A stretch of DNA of 25,303 nt, from the NCBI GenBank assembly GCA_001931905.2, contig MSJI02000489.1, positions 131,840 through 157,142 on the forward strand, in the 5' to 3' direction. This stretch comes from Cladosporium sp. IMV 00045 (lineage: Eukaryota; Ascomycota; Dothideomycetes; Cladosporiales; Cladosporiaceae). The position numbers were made by a program, and so were the translations under genes. Positions 1 through 10,061 of the stretch are shown piece by piece (the first letter of the stretch is position 1; the number at the start of each line of letters is the position of its first letter). Below the pieces are notes generated by a model that was not told the origin of the DNA, searched no databases, and saw only the letters and a list, made by a program, of their open reading frames with translations.

Positions 1-1
1 C

Positions 2-304
2 CCCCCCGCCGACGCCTCTGTAGGCGTCTACTACGAGCTCTGCGACGAGACTCGCAACCTCACGCTCATGAGCAAGCACCTCTACGGCGAAGACCGCGTC
101 GACGTCGCCGGCGAGGCGGAACGGCACACGGAGGTAAGGTGTTTCAGCAGAGGGCGCGCTTGGGATGGGGAATTGGATGATGGGGATGTGCCTGAGGATC
201 GCCGTTGGGAGTGTGAGAAGAGTGGGTGCAGGTTTGTTGAGGACAGGGAGGCGAAGAGGTCGGAGGTGCCGGGGGAGGTGGGGATTCCGGAGGGGGTGTT
301 TTGA
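2..304 (+). CDS. 3' end of an unidentified protein-coding gene (5' partial)
   Basis: An open frame enters from the left edge and stops at TGA 302-304, giving about 100 residues. The first 130 bases use mostly C- or G-ending codons (GCC, GTC, TAC, CTC, AAC), like the confirmed genes of this window, so that part is very probably coding. It reads VGVYYELCDETRNLTLMSKH and continues in a charged stretch. At base 133 a GTAAGG resembles a 5' splice site, and codon use changes to G/T-rich after it. The gene may therefore enter an intron there, and the frame to 304 may be read-through rather than the true C-terminus. I recognise no family. It would be tail-to-tail with the ATPase gene on its right. 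Confidence 0.4.
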   Translation, partial: PPADASVGVYYELCDETRNLTLMSKHLYGEDRVDVAGEAERHTEVRCFSRGRAWDGELDDGDVPEDRRWECEKSGCRFVEDREAKRSEVPGEVGIPEGVF

Positions 305-915
305 GGTGATGGACAAGGCTTGGGATCCATGCATGATTGTGTTGTCTGTGGGTGGCGGGAGCATGGTCTGGTTATTCATGAGATGCGATGGATTGGGCAT
401 GGATACTTCTTAAGTATGGATGCTCGACGGGACATCCCTTGAATACGGAATGGAGGATGTGAGACAAAGCAGAGAAAAATTGCAGTGGCTGGTCAAAGCC
501 GAATGGGTTGTATCTATACAATTGCGTAATGCTAAAGGAGTGTGTCCGACCACCTGTTGAAGCGAAGGTCCGGTAGTATTTCTTTTCGCCACCGTTGAAA
601 TGCAGCATCATCTTTCAATCTGTCCGTACCTGCCTTCGAAGGAAAGACTTCTCAGCGGCTTTGTTAGTATTTTCATTGCAACACGAGTGCAAAAATGTGT
701 GCTTGCTGTTGAATCGCAAGTCTCACCGTTTTCGGGCGACGTTGAAGTCGACCTCTGCTCCTCCCCCTTCCGCATCGTCGCGCTAAACGATGACTATCCG
801 CTCTCAGCCTCGAAACCGACAACGTGAAGAACCTCAATCAAGAGGACCACCCGTCAACGGCTTCACATCTCCTCTTCCCCAGCGCTCATCAGTCCGCCCC
901 CGGTAGCAGCCAGTG
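305..915. other. Tail-to-tail intergenic spacer
   Basis: This 611 bp stretch separates the left-edge gene from the stop codon of the ENA-type ATPase. It should hold the 3' untranslated regions of both. Short open frames on both strands have no family resemblance and no codon bias. I see no RNA gene or repeat. Confidence 0.6.
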
Positions 916-3900
916 TTATTGGCGCTCGCTGTCGTTGACCTCTCCTTTCTCCGCGAGGGACGATTCGTTCTTCTCCCAATCGATCAGGTTCGACTGTCCG
1001 GATTTCTTCGTGTATCGACGGAAGAAGATCCTCTTGCCGAATTTCCAGGCTTCGACGCCGAGGAAGAAGAGCAGCGCGGCGATGACCACGACCGCCCACT
1101 CCCAGGTGATCATTTCGTGCTTGAAAACCACGCGGTTGATGACGGGGATGTAGAGGGTCGGGAATATGGTGATGAAACCGAAGATGATGGCCCAGAAGAG
1201 GAACTTGTTCCTGCGGACGTCGTAGATCCTGCGTTGATGTGTCAGTCTTTAGAACTTGTCACACGCGTCGTGCATCCCTTGTAATTGATGTGAAGACTTA
1301 CCATTGTGTGAAGTACTTCTTGCTGCCTGGTTGCATGCGGAAGAAACTCCTCCGCATATCGACCAACTCCCAGGCGAGGAAGAGTGCGAACCATGTAAGA
1401 CAAGCGAAACAGGTCGCCCTAGCGCGGTACACAGTATCGCATCTTTCAGAGTATGAGTCGTTGCAGTTCTCTCCCAAATCGCCGTTGCCGAAGCCAAAAA
1501 GAACCAGGGAGAAAGCGCCGAGACAGAGTGCTGCGACCCAAAGACCATACACTAGCATGTCCACCATGACTTCCATGGTGAATACGCCTGACTTCAATGA
1601 CTGCGGTGGACGATTCATGATGTCGGGTGTTGCTGCTTCAAAGCCGAGACCCATGTCTGGCATACCCGAGGTGATCATGATAACCTGAGCAAGTTAGCAT
1701 AAGCTGGTATTGAGAAGTTGGGACATGCTATCATACCCAAAGAATCTCTACAGGTGCGAGAGGAAACACAGAGAGACCGCGAGAGTCTTTGAAAGCGAGA
1801 CCGATCAACAAGGTGCAGGCCTGGGCGATGTTCTCGGCGAGAAGATGAAGGATGAACTTCTGAATGTTGTCAAACATGCGTCGGCCCTCCTCGATAGCGT
1901 TGATGATAGATGCGAAGTTGTCATCAGTAAGAACGATGTCGGATGCGTCCTTCGCGACGTCAGATCCTGCTTGACCCATAGCGATACCGACGTCTGCACG
2001 CTTCAGCGACGGCGAGTCGTTGACTCCGTCGCCGGTCTAGATTGATGTTAGGTTTTGGAAGAGTTTGATAGGATTGAACAAACGTACCATGGCTGCAAAT
2101 CGCTTTCTCCGATGCAGTGCCTCAATCATGCGGACCTTGGTGTGGGGAGCACACCTTGCAACAACAAGAGGCAATTGAGGCAGTTGGTCAACCTGATCGT
2201 CACTGAGTTTGTCAAACTCACTGGCCGTCATGACAAGCGCGTCGGCAACATCTTTCGGCAGGCTTTCCATTTTCTTGGCCGATGGAAGAATGCCCACATC
2301 GATTGCAATAGCTCTCGCTGTTCCGGGGTGATCTCCAGTCAACATGTGTACCTCGATACCAGCTTGGCGACACTCTTTCACAGAAGCGGCAGACTCTGCT
2401 CTCGGGGGATCATAAAGTCCAATCAAGCCACGGAATGTCAGATCGCACTCAACCTGGTTGCGGTCGATTTCCTTTTCATAGTTCAGGTGCGAAGGAGCCT
2501 CACGGCTGGCCAAGGCAAGCACACGAAGACCGAACGATGCGAATTCTTCCATGATTTCCAAGATGCGCTCCCGGTGCTCATCAGTCATTGTAGTAAGATC
2601 TTGCGAGTCGCTGGTGGCGTAAAATTGGGTGCAACTTGCCAGAACACGTTCGACTGCGCCTTTGGTAAACACGTGGAGTTGCTCAGTCTCCGCGTGCTCG
2701 AGGATAACAGACATTTTCTTGACATCGGAATCGAAAGGGAATTCGAGCAGTGTCTTCCATTTGGCCTGCTCGGAACCGATAAGATCAGATCTGGACCATC
2801 CAAAGCGAGCAGCGAAGACGTTGATAGCGATTTCGGTCGGGTCACCTCTGGCGTGCCACTCGCCATCTTCCTTGCCCTTCCAGACACTTGAGATGTTTGC
2901 AAGAGCTGCAACATCGAGGAAAGAGCCGATATTAGAATCAGAACCTGCAGTGGTGGTGTCCAAGGGCTGGGCCTTCTCAAGGTCTGTTCCGGTAGAGTTT
3001 GCCTGAGTCAGAGTGACGAACCCGCCAGTTGGATTGAAGGGCTCGTTCGCGTCTTCAACCGAAAACCTTCCGCAAGCTGGAACATAAGCTTTCTTGGTAA
3101 TCATCTTTCCTTGAGTGAGGGTGCCTAAGCTGGGATTAGCATGAGCTTTCAAGGCATATGATGACTATGCCTCACCTGTTTTGTCAGAGCAGATATCGGT
3201 GACAGCTCCCAACGCCTCAAGGGATTTGAGGTTGCGAACAATGACATGACGTTCTACCATCCGCTTCGTTCCTGCAGCCATCGTGATGGTAAGGACAACG
3301 ATCAGAGATGCTGGAATCATACTAAGTCCAGTCGCCACGGCATAGATGATAACTTCCTGTTCGTTCACAAAGTCATTTGCAGCCAGTACAATAATTGCAC
3401 AAATGACCGCAATGCAGAACAAAAGGATCGCAAGGCGTGAGAGCTTCTTCTGGAGCGGTGTGCCAACATTGACTCCAAGGAAACGACCAATGGCATCTGT
3501 TGTCGTGAGACTCCATGCCTGAGCGTAGCGATGCGGACCAGCCTTTCCCTTTTCGTTGCGCTTGACGGGGCGAACCTATCGAATGATTAGCAAGTAAATC
3601 GATGAGAATGTGTGCGAATTGAGCGGCATACCTTGGAATCGGTAGCCCTGAGAGCTGCAGCAATCGCTCCAATCTCCGTGTTGAGACCCGTGGCAAACAC
3701 GATGCCACGAGCTCTGCCTTTAGTGACCGTGGAAGAGCTATAGGCAACGTTCAGGCGATCTCCAGGTCCAGTTTCATCGTCGAGAACAAGCAATGGGTCC
3801 TTTCGAACAGGAAGAGATTCACCAGTGAGAAGAGCTTCATCAGTTTCGAAGTTGACAGCCTCGATTAGCCTGGCGGATGTTAGAAAGTCGGACGCTGAAG

Positions 3901-4489
3901 TGACACCGTCAAGTCATACCTCAAATCAGCAGGGACAGTATCTCCTGTCTTCAACTCTACCATATCACCAGGAACAATCTCGACAGTTGCAACAGTAATG
4001 TTCTCGCTAGCACGGATGGCACTGGCGGTGGGAGAGCTGAGACTTTTGAGCGAGTCCATCGTCTTTTCAGCGTTGAACTCTTGCCAGAAGCCGACGACAA
4101 TGTTGAGAGCGATGACAGCGGCGACGACACCACCTTCGATCCAGGATTCAATTCCAAAGCTCACGGCCATAGCCAGAATGAGCACCTACCCGTGGATCAG
4201 CCGTCTCACCGCGCACATAAGAGAAAATGGTACACGTTACTAGAGTCATTGCATTGGCTACTTGCCGAATGAGAATCTTGATCGGCTGAACACCAGCACC
4301 TTCACCAAGTTCGTTTTTGCCATAGGTCTGAAGACGTGCACTGGCTTCTGCTTGGGTCAGACCAGCGTTGTCATCAGCCTGAAGTTCTTCGATGACGGTT
4401 TCGAAAGTCAGAGCGTGAGCTGGCTTGGACAACGGTTTGTTGCCAGATCCAGACATGATGGGCGGCTTGTCGGCCGGTGAACCTGCCAT
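916..4489 (-). CDS. ENA1: ENA-type (P-type IID) Na+/K+-efflux ATPase, 8 exons
   Basis: Plasma-membrane or endomembrane P-type ATPase expected to export Na+ (or K+) using ATP. Exons on the minus strand: 4489-4241, 4185-3920, 3869-3632, 3575-3176, 3124-2088, 2036-1737, 1684-1302, 1228-916. The seven introns are 50-73 bp with GT-AG ends, and phases join cleanly to a 1061-residue protein, near the family's roughly 1,050-1,090. Visible landmarks in order: N-terminal cation ATPase domain ([20 protein letters not shown]), first membrane pair ([10 protein letters not shown]), actuator loop with LTGES, the ENA-type [15 protein letters not shown] helix, phosphorylation motif DKTGT (Asp about 382), nucleotide-binding KGAVERVL, hinge TGDGVNDSP, and C-terminal membrane segments ending in a basic/acidic tail. 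The start ATG lies in a good context, with no earlier in-frame candidate. It is divergent from the MFS gene. All catalytic motifs are intact. Substrate preference between Na+ and K+ cannot be decided from sequence alone. Confidence 0.95.
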
Positions 4490-5580
4490 CGTGCCTATGG
4501 ACGTCGAGTTGGAGGAAGCGGAGGTGTTTTACTATCGCAAGATCTCGACAAACTGCGACATGATTGCCTTTTGAGCTCTTGATTGCTCTTGGCGCTCGCA
4601 TGCATTGGGAAGGTGACCCAGCGTAAATCATCTGTAGCGACAGTCTAGAATCTCATGATTGGCTTGGATGTGCTTGGTGGCACGCCGAACCAAGCACGGC
4701 TTACTTGGCAGCATTGGCATTCTCTCCCACCGCCCTGTGAGCCCTAGCACCACTTGCTTAAACAATGCTCTTCTTATTTCAATCAAAGCAATAGCCTTAC
4801 GAGCCTTACCGAGTCAGAGCAAAATTCAGCGTGATTGTGCAGGTCTTCGAAGCTGTGCTTGCTGAACAAGGTTCGATCGAATTGTGGCAAATCTAGAAAG
4901 TATAATGATATGAAGAAGTTCAGATCCTAGTCAGAGAAGTAAGCATTCCATACTTTCAAGACCTGTGTACTGCTGAGCAAATGGATGATTCGAATGATCA
5001 CTGAGGGCTCGCTCGCGACTTGCACCTAGCACCGCCCATCTCACCTTCGGGAATATAGTCTCTTTGTCAGCGAGGATGCTGAATCCTTCGGACTCCGGCG
5101 AATAGACAAATTGCCCGAGAGCCAGGCTTTGCCATGCGAGACGGGAGAGAGTAGTGAGGCCGGATGCCAAGTGCTCTCTTAAACATCCACTGCTGACGAT
5201 TGCAAGATGGAGTCAGTGGCTCTATCGACAGACTGATGGGCCGAAACCAACGAACAAGTAATACCAAAGTCCTGAGACTTATCTTCCTATGTGAAATGCA
5301 ACCAGGCTTGCATCGTTAGCTTGCTCCCAGATCTCGGATAAGCAGTGATATACTTTGAAGAAATGCTCCGATGTCGGTCCAAGCGTCTTGACATTGGAGA
5401 TCCGGCAACGTGCGTGCCGTGGAGCTGTGAAGCTGAAGTCCGAACCCGACGATGAGATTGACATTGGCAGCCGTCAACGATGCTATGATAATATTGCCGA
5501 GTGACCTTGAAAGGTAGGTCGTCGATCCTTTTCTCTTCATCTTCGTTTTCCAGCATGTTTCCGTTCCCTACAACCGTAGC
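4490..5580. other. Divergent promoter region between ATPase and MFS genes
   Basis: This 1,091 bp spacer lies between two divergently transcribed genes and should hold both promoters and 5' leaders. Open frames inside are short, unbiased and unlike any family I know. It contains four PacC/Rim101-type GCCARG hexamers, described separately. Confidence 0.6.
4588..4709 (-). promoter_or_regulatory. Two PacC/Rim101-type GCCAAG motifs upstream of the ENA-type ATPase
   Basis: GCCAAG occurs on the minus strand at 4593-4588 and 4709-4704, about 100 and 215 bases upstream of the ATPase start codon. Two further GCCARG copies lie on the plus strand at 5121-5126 and 5166-5171. PacC is the ambient-pH regulator of filamentous fungi, and ENA-type pumps are known alkaline- and salt-responsive targets. 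The motif is short, so binding is an inference from number and context. Confidence 0.35.
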
Positions 5581-7419
5581 ATGAGGGAAGAGCCACCACA
5601 CGCTCAAGCCGCAGAGGGCGAGCCAAAGCACGAGACGGAAACCAACCCGACGGCATCGCCTTTGTCAGCATCACCTGACCACGCCTCAACCGCGTCGCAA
5701 ACTATCAACGAAGACAACAAGTCTTCAAACAAATCCACCTCACGCTTCGCATCTGCTCATCGCGCCTACGATGCTGTTTCCTACACGCCCAAGCGTTGCC
5801 GATGGGATCCCGCCGAACCGCCCAAATTCACCATTTGGTTGAATTTACTGTTCGGTGCGGCGGGTGCTTTCACAGTCGCAAACCTATATTACACCCATCC
5901 AATCCTGGCAATTCTAGCTGAAGACTTTGGCGTCGACTACGTGGAAGTGGCCGAGATTCCCACGTTGGCGCAGGCTGGGTATGCAGTGGGATTGTTGTTT
6001 CTATGTCCGCTAGGAGACTTGCTTAAGAGAAGGCCATTTGTGCTATATCTGGTCTTCTTTACGGCGTCGTTATCGTAAGTCAGGCCTTTGGGATTGCAGT
6101 GCCAACATTTTCCTGGCTGACAGACGGACAGTATTGGGCTGGCGACAACAAGTGATCTAGGGGCTTTTCAAGCCATCACGTTCTTGACGGGTGTGAGTAC
6201 TGTCACTCCTCAGTTGATGCTGCCTTTAGTGGGAGATCTTGCGCCTCCTCAGCGACGTGCGTCTGCCATGAGCATAGTCGTATCTGGTCTCACTATGGGT
6301 ATTCTAATCGCGCGTGTACTCTCTGGCATAATGACACAGTACACTACCTGGCGCGCCGTATACTGGCTATCCGTCGGCCTGCAATATACTATCTGGTTTC
6401 TTCTGTATCTGTTCATGCCGGATTATCCGTCTTCAAACCCTAGTGGCTTGAATTACTTCAAGATGCTATGGAGTATGCTAGTCATGCTCACCAAGCATGC
6501 ACAGCTGGTACAGGCCTGCTTGATTGCCGTTCTGACTTCTGCTACTTTCACCAATTTCTGGACTACTTTGACATTCCTACTTTCTGATGACCCATACAAC
6601 TACAGCACAGTCGTCATTGGCCTCTTCGCGCTTATAGGTATCGCCTCAATGTGCATCGGGCCATTTCACGCTCGCTGGGTTATCGACAGGTTCGTGCCAA
6701 TCTTCTCTGTGATCCTTGGTATGATCTACTGCCTTATTGGCATCACTATCGGGACATATACCGGCACATTTACCGTCGCCGGACCCGTGATCCAGGCTTT
6801 CTTCAACGACTTTGGCATGCAAACTTCTCAAATCGCCAATCGCACTGCCCTCTTCGCCATTGAGCCCAAAGGCCGAAGTCGCGTCAATACCGTCTTTATG
6901 GTGTTCACGTTCTGCGGACAGCTGATAGGTACGTCTGTGGGAAGCAACCTGTATGATCGAGGCGGCTGGATTGCAAGTGGAAGCTACAGCGTCGGGAGTA
7001 TAGGTGCAGCGCTGATCGTATGCTTCCTGCGAGGACCGTGGGAGCAACGTTGGGTCGGATGGCGCGGTGGTTGGAGCATCCAGAAAAAGGCGGCGAACAC
7101 CTCAGACGGTGTGACTGCAGAAGAGAGAAATCCCCTCAGGAGACTGGATACCGCAGAGAAGTTGGAAGATCAAGCTCGAAAAGAGGAGGCAGAACGAGAT
7201 CTGGAAAGAGGGAGAATAGATGAGGAGGAGAAAAGCAACGATGAAGAAGCCGGCCGATGCGATCAGGACGCAGTAAATGCGATGGGCGTAGAAAAAGCCC
7301 TGGAGGGTAGAGCGGCCGAGGACAAGACGGACAGGGTGTGTGGAGAGGATGAAAAAGTGACCACGAAGAGCGGAGATGACCAGGGTCCCAATGAGACTAC
7401 GAAGAACGCGCGCCCTTGA
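5581..7419 (+). CDS. Major facilitator superfamily transporter, 2 exons, long charged C-terminal tail
   Basis: Proton-coupled membrane transporter of unknown substrate. Exons are 5581-6074 and 6132-7419, around a 57 bp GTAAGT...CAG intron. Joining them restores FFTASLSIGLATTSDLGAFQ and gives 593 residues. The first 80 residues are hydrophilic and Ser/Thr/Pro-rich. Transmembrane segments begin near residue 83. The MFS loop signature is visible as GDLLKRR (about 145-151), between helices 2 and 3. Several more hydrophobic helices follow, with AIEPKGRSRVNTVFM in the C-terminal half. That half resembles fungal relatives of bacterial YnfM-like and drug:H+ antiporter permeases. Membrane segments end near residue 470, and the last roughly 110 residues are rich in Glu, Lys, Arg and Asp. 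It is divergent from the Na+ pump and convergent with the next gene. The family is certain; the substrate is unknown. Confidence 0.9.
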
Positions 7420-7713
7420 TACCCATGATTTGCAATGCTTAGCGAGGCGTTATTGGTATAGAGGATAGATGCAAGAAATCGTCATGAACTGTTTGCGCAG
7501 CATATATACGAGATATTTTGAGGAATGAAGTTGATAACAACATTTGTTCGGCCAAGTTGCACCAAGTTGCAACACAGAATGGTAGTGGTTTCCCGCGTTG
7601 GCAGTCTGATGGTTCTTCAATTGCCCCATTCCGTATGCCCTACATGAGCTCAGCACATTATTGCCACGAGAGCTTATTACCGGCACATAAGCCATCACCG
7701 GCGATCGAGAAAT

Positions 7714-8279
7714 CTACACCTGCGTCTTCCCAGGTCCATAGCAGCTCGCAACCTGATCCTCCGGCTCCGCCTCACCAAACTCCTTCCCAACCTCATCACA
7801 GAACTTCGCCATATTAGTGTCCTTCGCACTGAGTCCTTCGGGGTTGTGGGTAGTCCAGCGAATGTGCGTCTTGTTGAAAACATTCGTCCATTCCGGGTGG
7901 TGTTTCTGCTTCTTGCACTCGGCAGCAACCACGTTCATGAAGTCCTGGGCCTGGCGTCAGCAAATCATCCTGAGTAGAAGAGATGCCATTATAGCATGTG
8001 CAGAAGCAGACGGCGTACCCAAGTAGCTTTGAAAGTCTTGAATTTGAATTGCCTTTCAAGACCTTTTCCACCGTTCCACAATTGCCAGCGCCCGTTGTCG
8101 ACTAGGTTTGTTGTCTGCGTGGCGAGTTCCTCGGCGTTCTCCCCTTGCGAGGGCGAGATGTCTTTGATGTCGACCATTGTCGGTCTCGTGGCGCTGAAAC
8201 TGCGGGTATAAGTCCTTCGTAAGCTGTTTTGGGTCGATAGAGGGCGGCAGTAGATGCGAGACGTGAGAATTCGTGACAT
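7714..8279 (-). CDS. Pterin-4a-carbinolamine dehydratase (PCD/DCoH family), probably mitochondrial
   Basis: Dehydrates 4a-hydroxytetrahydropterin (EC 4.2.1.96) in pterin cofactor recycling. Exons are 8279-8019 and 7944-7714, around a 74 bp intron (GTACGC...CCCAG), giving 163 residues. Of two possible in-phase acceptors, I chose the one that aligns TFKATWDFMNVVA without a gap to the family. The active-site signature HHPEWTNVFNKTHI (from about residue 102) and TTHNPEGLSAKD are present. The N-terminus before residue 35 is rich in Arg and Ser and lacks acidic residues (RTYTRSFSATRP), typical of a mitochondrial presequence. A second Met at residue 35 (8177-8175) could give a cytosolic form. Filamentous fungi often carry PCD-like genes without an obvious aromatic amino acid hydroxylase partner, so the physiological role is open. 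Confidence 0.88.
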
Positions 8280-8794
8280 TTCAATGTTGTTGAGGTTGGT
8301 TGTCGATAATGACGAGGTCGGTCGACTCGCTTATGTAGGGCAATGACCCTGGCAAATTTTGCTACTCTAGGCAATTCCCTTTCGAAATATACATGAAGAC
8401 ATGGACTAGAAAATGTATGGTTGTCTCTTGTGCAAATTATGAATGGGTTTAGCCACGAGTCTACCTACCTAGGTAGCCACGAAATAACATCGCAAGCTAT
8501 AGCTTGATCCAAGTCCGGATCTTACGCCAGATTTTATGAAACGTGATACTTCAAGACTTCCTTTCAAGAATTACGAGATTACACGATTGAAACTTGGAAT
8601 GAACATGACATTGGGCAGGAAGAAGAAATTGAATTTTCTCTAGCCCAAGACGAGGCAGTTGGAGCGTCTGAGTGATCGTACTGTGACCTTTTTCTGTGGC
8701 CTTTTCCCATTCCAGAACGCTATAAACCCAACCCTCAAACGCCGTACAAGCTAAGATGATCCATTTCCGTGCAATGCGATTTCGCGCACTACGC
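8280..8794. other. Spacer between eL13 3' end and dehydratase promoter
   Basis: This 515 bp stretch holds the 3' untranslated region of the eL13 gene and the promoter of the dehydratase gene, both on the minus strand. Apart from a perfect 12 bp palindrome I see no gene or repeat. Confidence 0.55.
8465..8476. repeat. Perfect palindrome CTACCTAGGTAG
   Basis: A 12 bp inverted repeat preceded by another CTAC (8461-8464), so the local sequence is CTAC CTACCTAGGTAG. Short ACCTAGGT-type palindromes are, to my knowledge, a recurring intergenic motif in filamentous ascomycete genomes. Its role is unknown. Confidence 0.6.
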
Positions 8795-9635
8795 TTATTT
8801 CTTCTTGGCCTCCTCCTCCTCGGCCTTGGCCTTGGCGCGCTTCTCGCGCTTGCCGACAAGGCGGGCCTCAGAGCGGGCGTCACGGAGAGTGCGGTAGGCG
8901 TTCTCGGTGGAGGGGTAGTCGGAGAGCTTGCCGGTCTGGATGGTGACCTTGTTGTCGATGGGGAAGGCCTGGTTGGCGAGCTTGACGTTCTCACCCTCCT
9001 TGGCGGCCTTGACCTCCTCAGCGGTGGCCTCACCCTTCTTGGGGGCCTTGGAGTTGCGGGGGAAGAGGATGAGGCGCTGCTGGTAAGCCTTCAGGCGCTC
9101 GACGTTGGCCTTGAGGGACTCCTCGCTCAGGTTCTGGCGGCGGGGGTCGACGGAGATGCCGATGGTGCGCGCAAGCTTGCGAGGGATGTTGGCCTCCTAG
9201 GGTGGTTGTTAGAGCCGGCCTTGAGATTTTCAACTTCTTCCCAACTGGACATTCATACCTTGAGCTCAGCGAGGGAGAAACCACGGCCAGCACGAACGCG
9301 ACGGTTGTACTTGACGGTGGGGCAACGGACGACAGGGCGGAGCTTGTCGACGGGCTTAGGAGCGACCTTGGCGGCCTTCTCCTGGCGGTGGACGCGGCGG
9401 GAGGCCTTCTTGCCAGGCTGTGATGGTGGTGTCAGATTTTGCAATCTTATGCACTGCAGGCGCCGCTGCTCTCAAGGTGAGAGGGGAATTACCTGGTCGA
9501 AGTGCACGCGGACGCGACGCTGCCAATCCTTGCGGAAATCTGCGACAATGTCAGAGACTGCTCCGTTGCTCCAAATAGCCAATCTGCGGAGTCCTTACGG
9601 TTGTGCGGGATCATCTGGTTGTGCTTGATGGCCAT
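8795..9635 (-). CDS. RPL13: 60S ribosomal protein eL13 (L13e), 4 exons
   Basis: Structural protein of the large cytosolic ribosomal subunit. Exons on the minus strand: 9635-9599, 9539-9493, 9417-9259, 9196-8795. Introns are 59, 75 and 62 bp and all carry GT-AG ends. The joined frame is 214 residues, a normal length for the family. It begins [20 protein letters not shown], typical of eL13, followed by the basic segment [20 protein letters not shown], then [20 protein letters not shown] and [18 protein letters not shown]. The C-terminus is a lysine-rich, coiled-coil-like tail ([18 protein letters not shown]). Two introns near the 5' end and codons strongly biased to C/G endings match a highly expressed ribosomal protein gene. 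It is divergent from POL1 and shares a 426 bp promoter with it. A long antisense open frame here is a by-product of the codon bias. Confidence 0.96.
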
Positions 9636-9856
9636 TTTTGCGGTGTTGGATCAAACGATCGGGGTTGTCGAGGGTCGTTGGTGTCCGTCGTCGGTATCGT
9701 CGTCGTCGCAAATCGAAAAGGTCAAATCCAGTTTTGCCAGAAAGCCTCACTCGACATTTCACTTCTGTGCGGCCCGAGCAAATCTTGGCGTGAGATGCTC
9801 GGTTTCTCTTCGGACGAAGGCAAAGTGGTCGAGGCCAGAAGAGGCTTAGCGCGGAA

Positions 9857-9884
9857 ACGCGAGAACGCGCTTCTATAGACGCGC
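9857..9884. promoter_or_regulatory. Cluster of three ACGCG (MCB-like) elements upstream of POL1
   Basis: ACGCGA at 9857-9862, ACGCGC at 9865-9870 and ACGCGC at 9879-9884 all lie in the same orientation within 28 bp, about 180-205 bp before the POL1 start codon. ACGCG is the core of the MluI cell-cycle box, bound by MBF-type (Mbp1/Swi6) factors that drive G1/S replication genes, including POL1 in yeast. Presence is direct; function is inferred. Confidence 0.5.
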
Positions 9885-10029
9885 AGCTTACTTCGTGGAG
9901 ATGTTCCCCTCGGAAACGAGGGCCAGCATTATTGACTTGATCGTCACCTCACCTACCACAAACTACACCACTCTACCACTTGAACACTGCGAGACTTTTG
10001 GAAGTGCGATATAACCTCTTCCCGACTGC

Positions 10030-10047
10030 ATGCCGACGATACCATAA
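10030..10047 (+). other. Five-codon upstream open reading frame before POL1
   Basis: ATG CCG ACG ATA CCA TAA ends 14 bases before the POL1 initiator ATG. If transcription starts upstream of it, as the distance suggests, scanning ribosomes would meet it first. That could lower POL1 translation or require leaky scanning. Confidence 0.45.
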
Positions 10048-10061
10048 AATATCCTCTCACA

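Larger units (their letters stand above)
9636..10061. promoter_or_regulatory. Shared divergent promoter of RPL13 and POL1
   Basis: This 426 bp interval separates the two start codons and must hold both core promoters. The eL13-proximal part has a TCG/CGT-rich run (about 9684-9710). The POL1-proximal leader is CA/CT-rich. It contains the ACGCG cluster and the short upstream open frame listed separately. Confidence 0.75.

Noticed and set aside
4861..4885. GGTTCGATCGA, resembling a tRNA B-box
   Set aside because: The final conserved C is absent and no cloverleaf, A-box or acceptor stem can be built around it.
8756..9628. 290-codon plus-strand open frame over RPL13
   Set aside because: It runs through exons and introns of a well-supported minus-strand gene. 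The Leu/Gly-rich product is the mirror of lysine- and alanine-rich codons.
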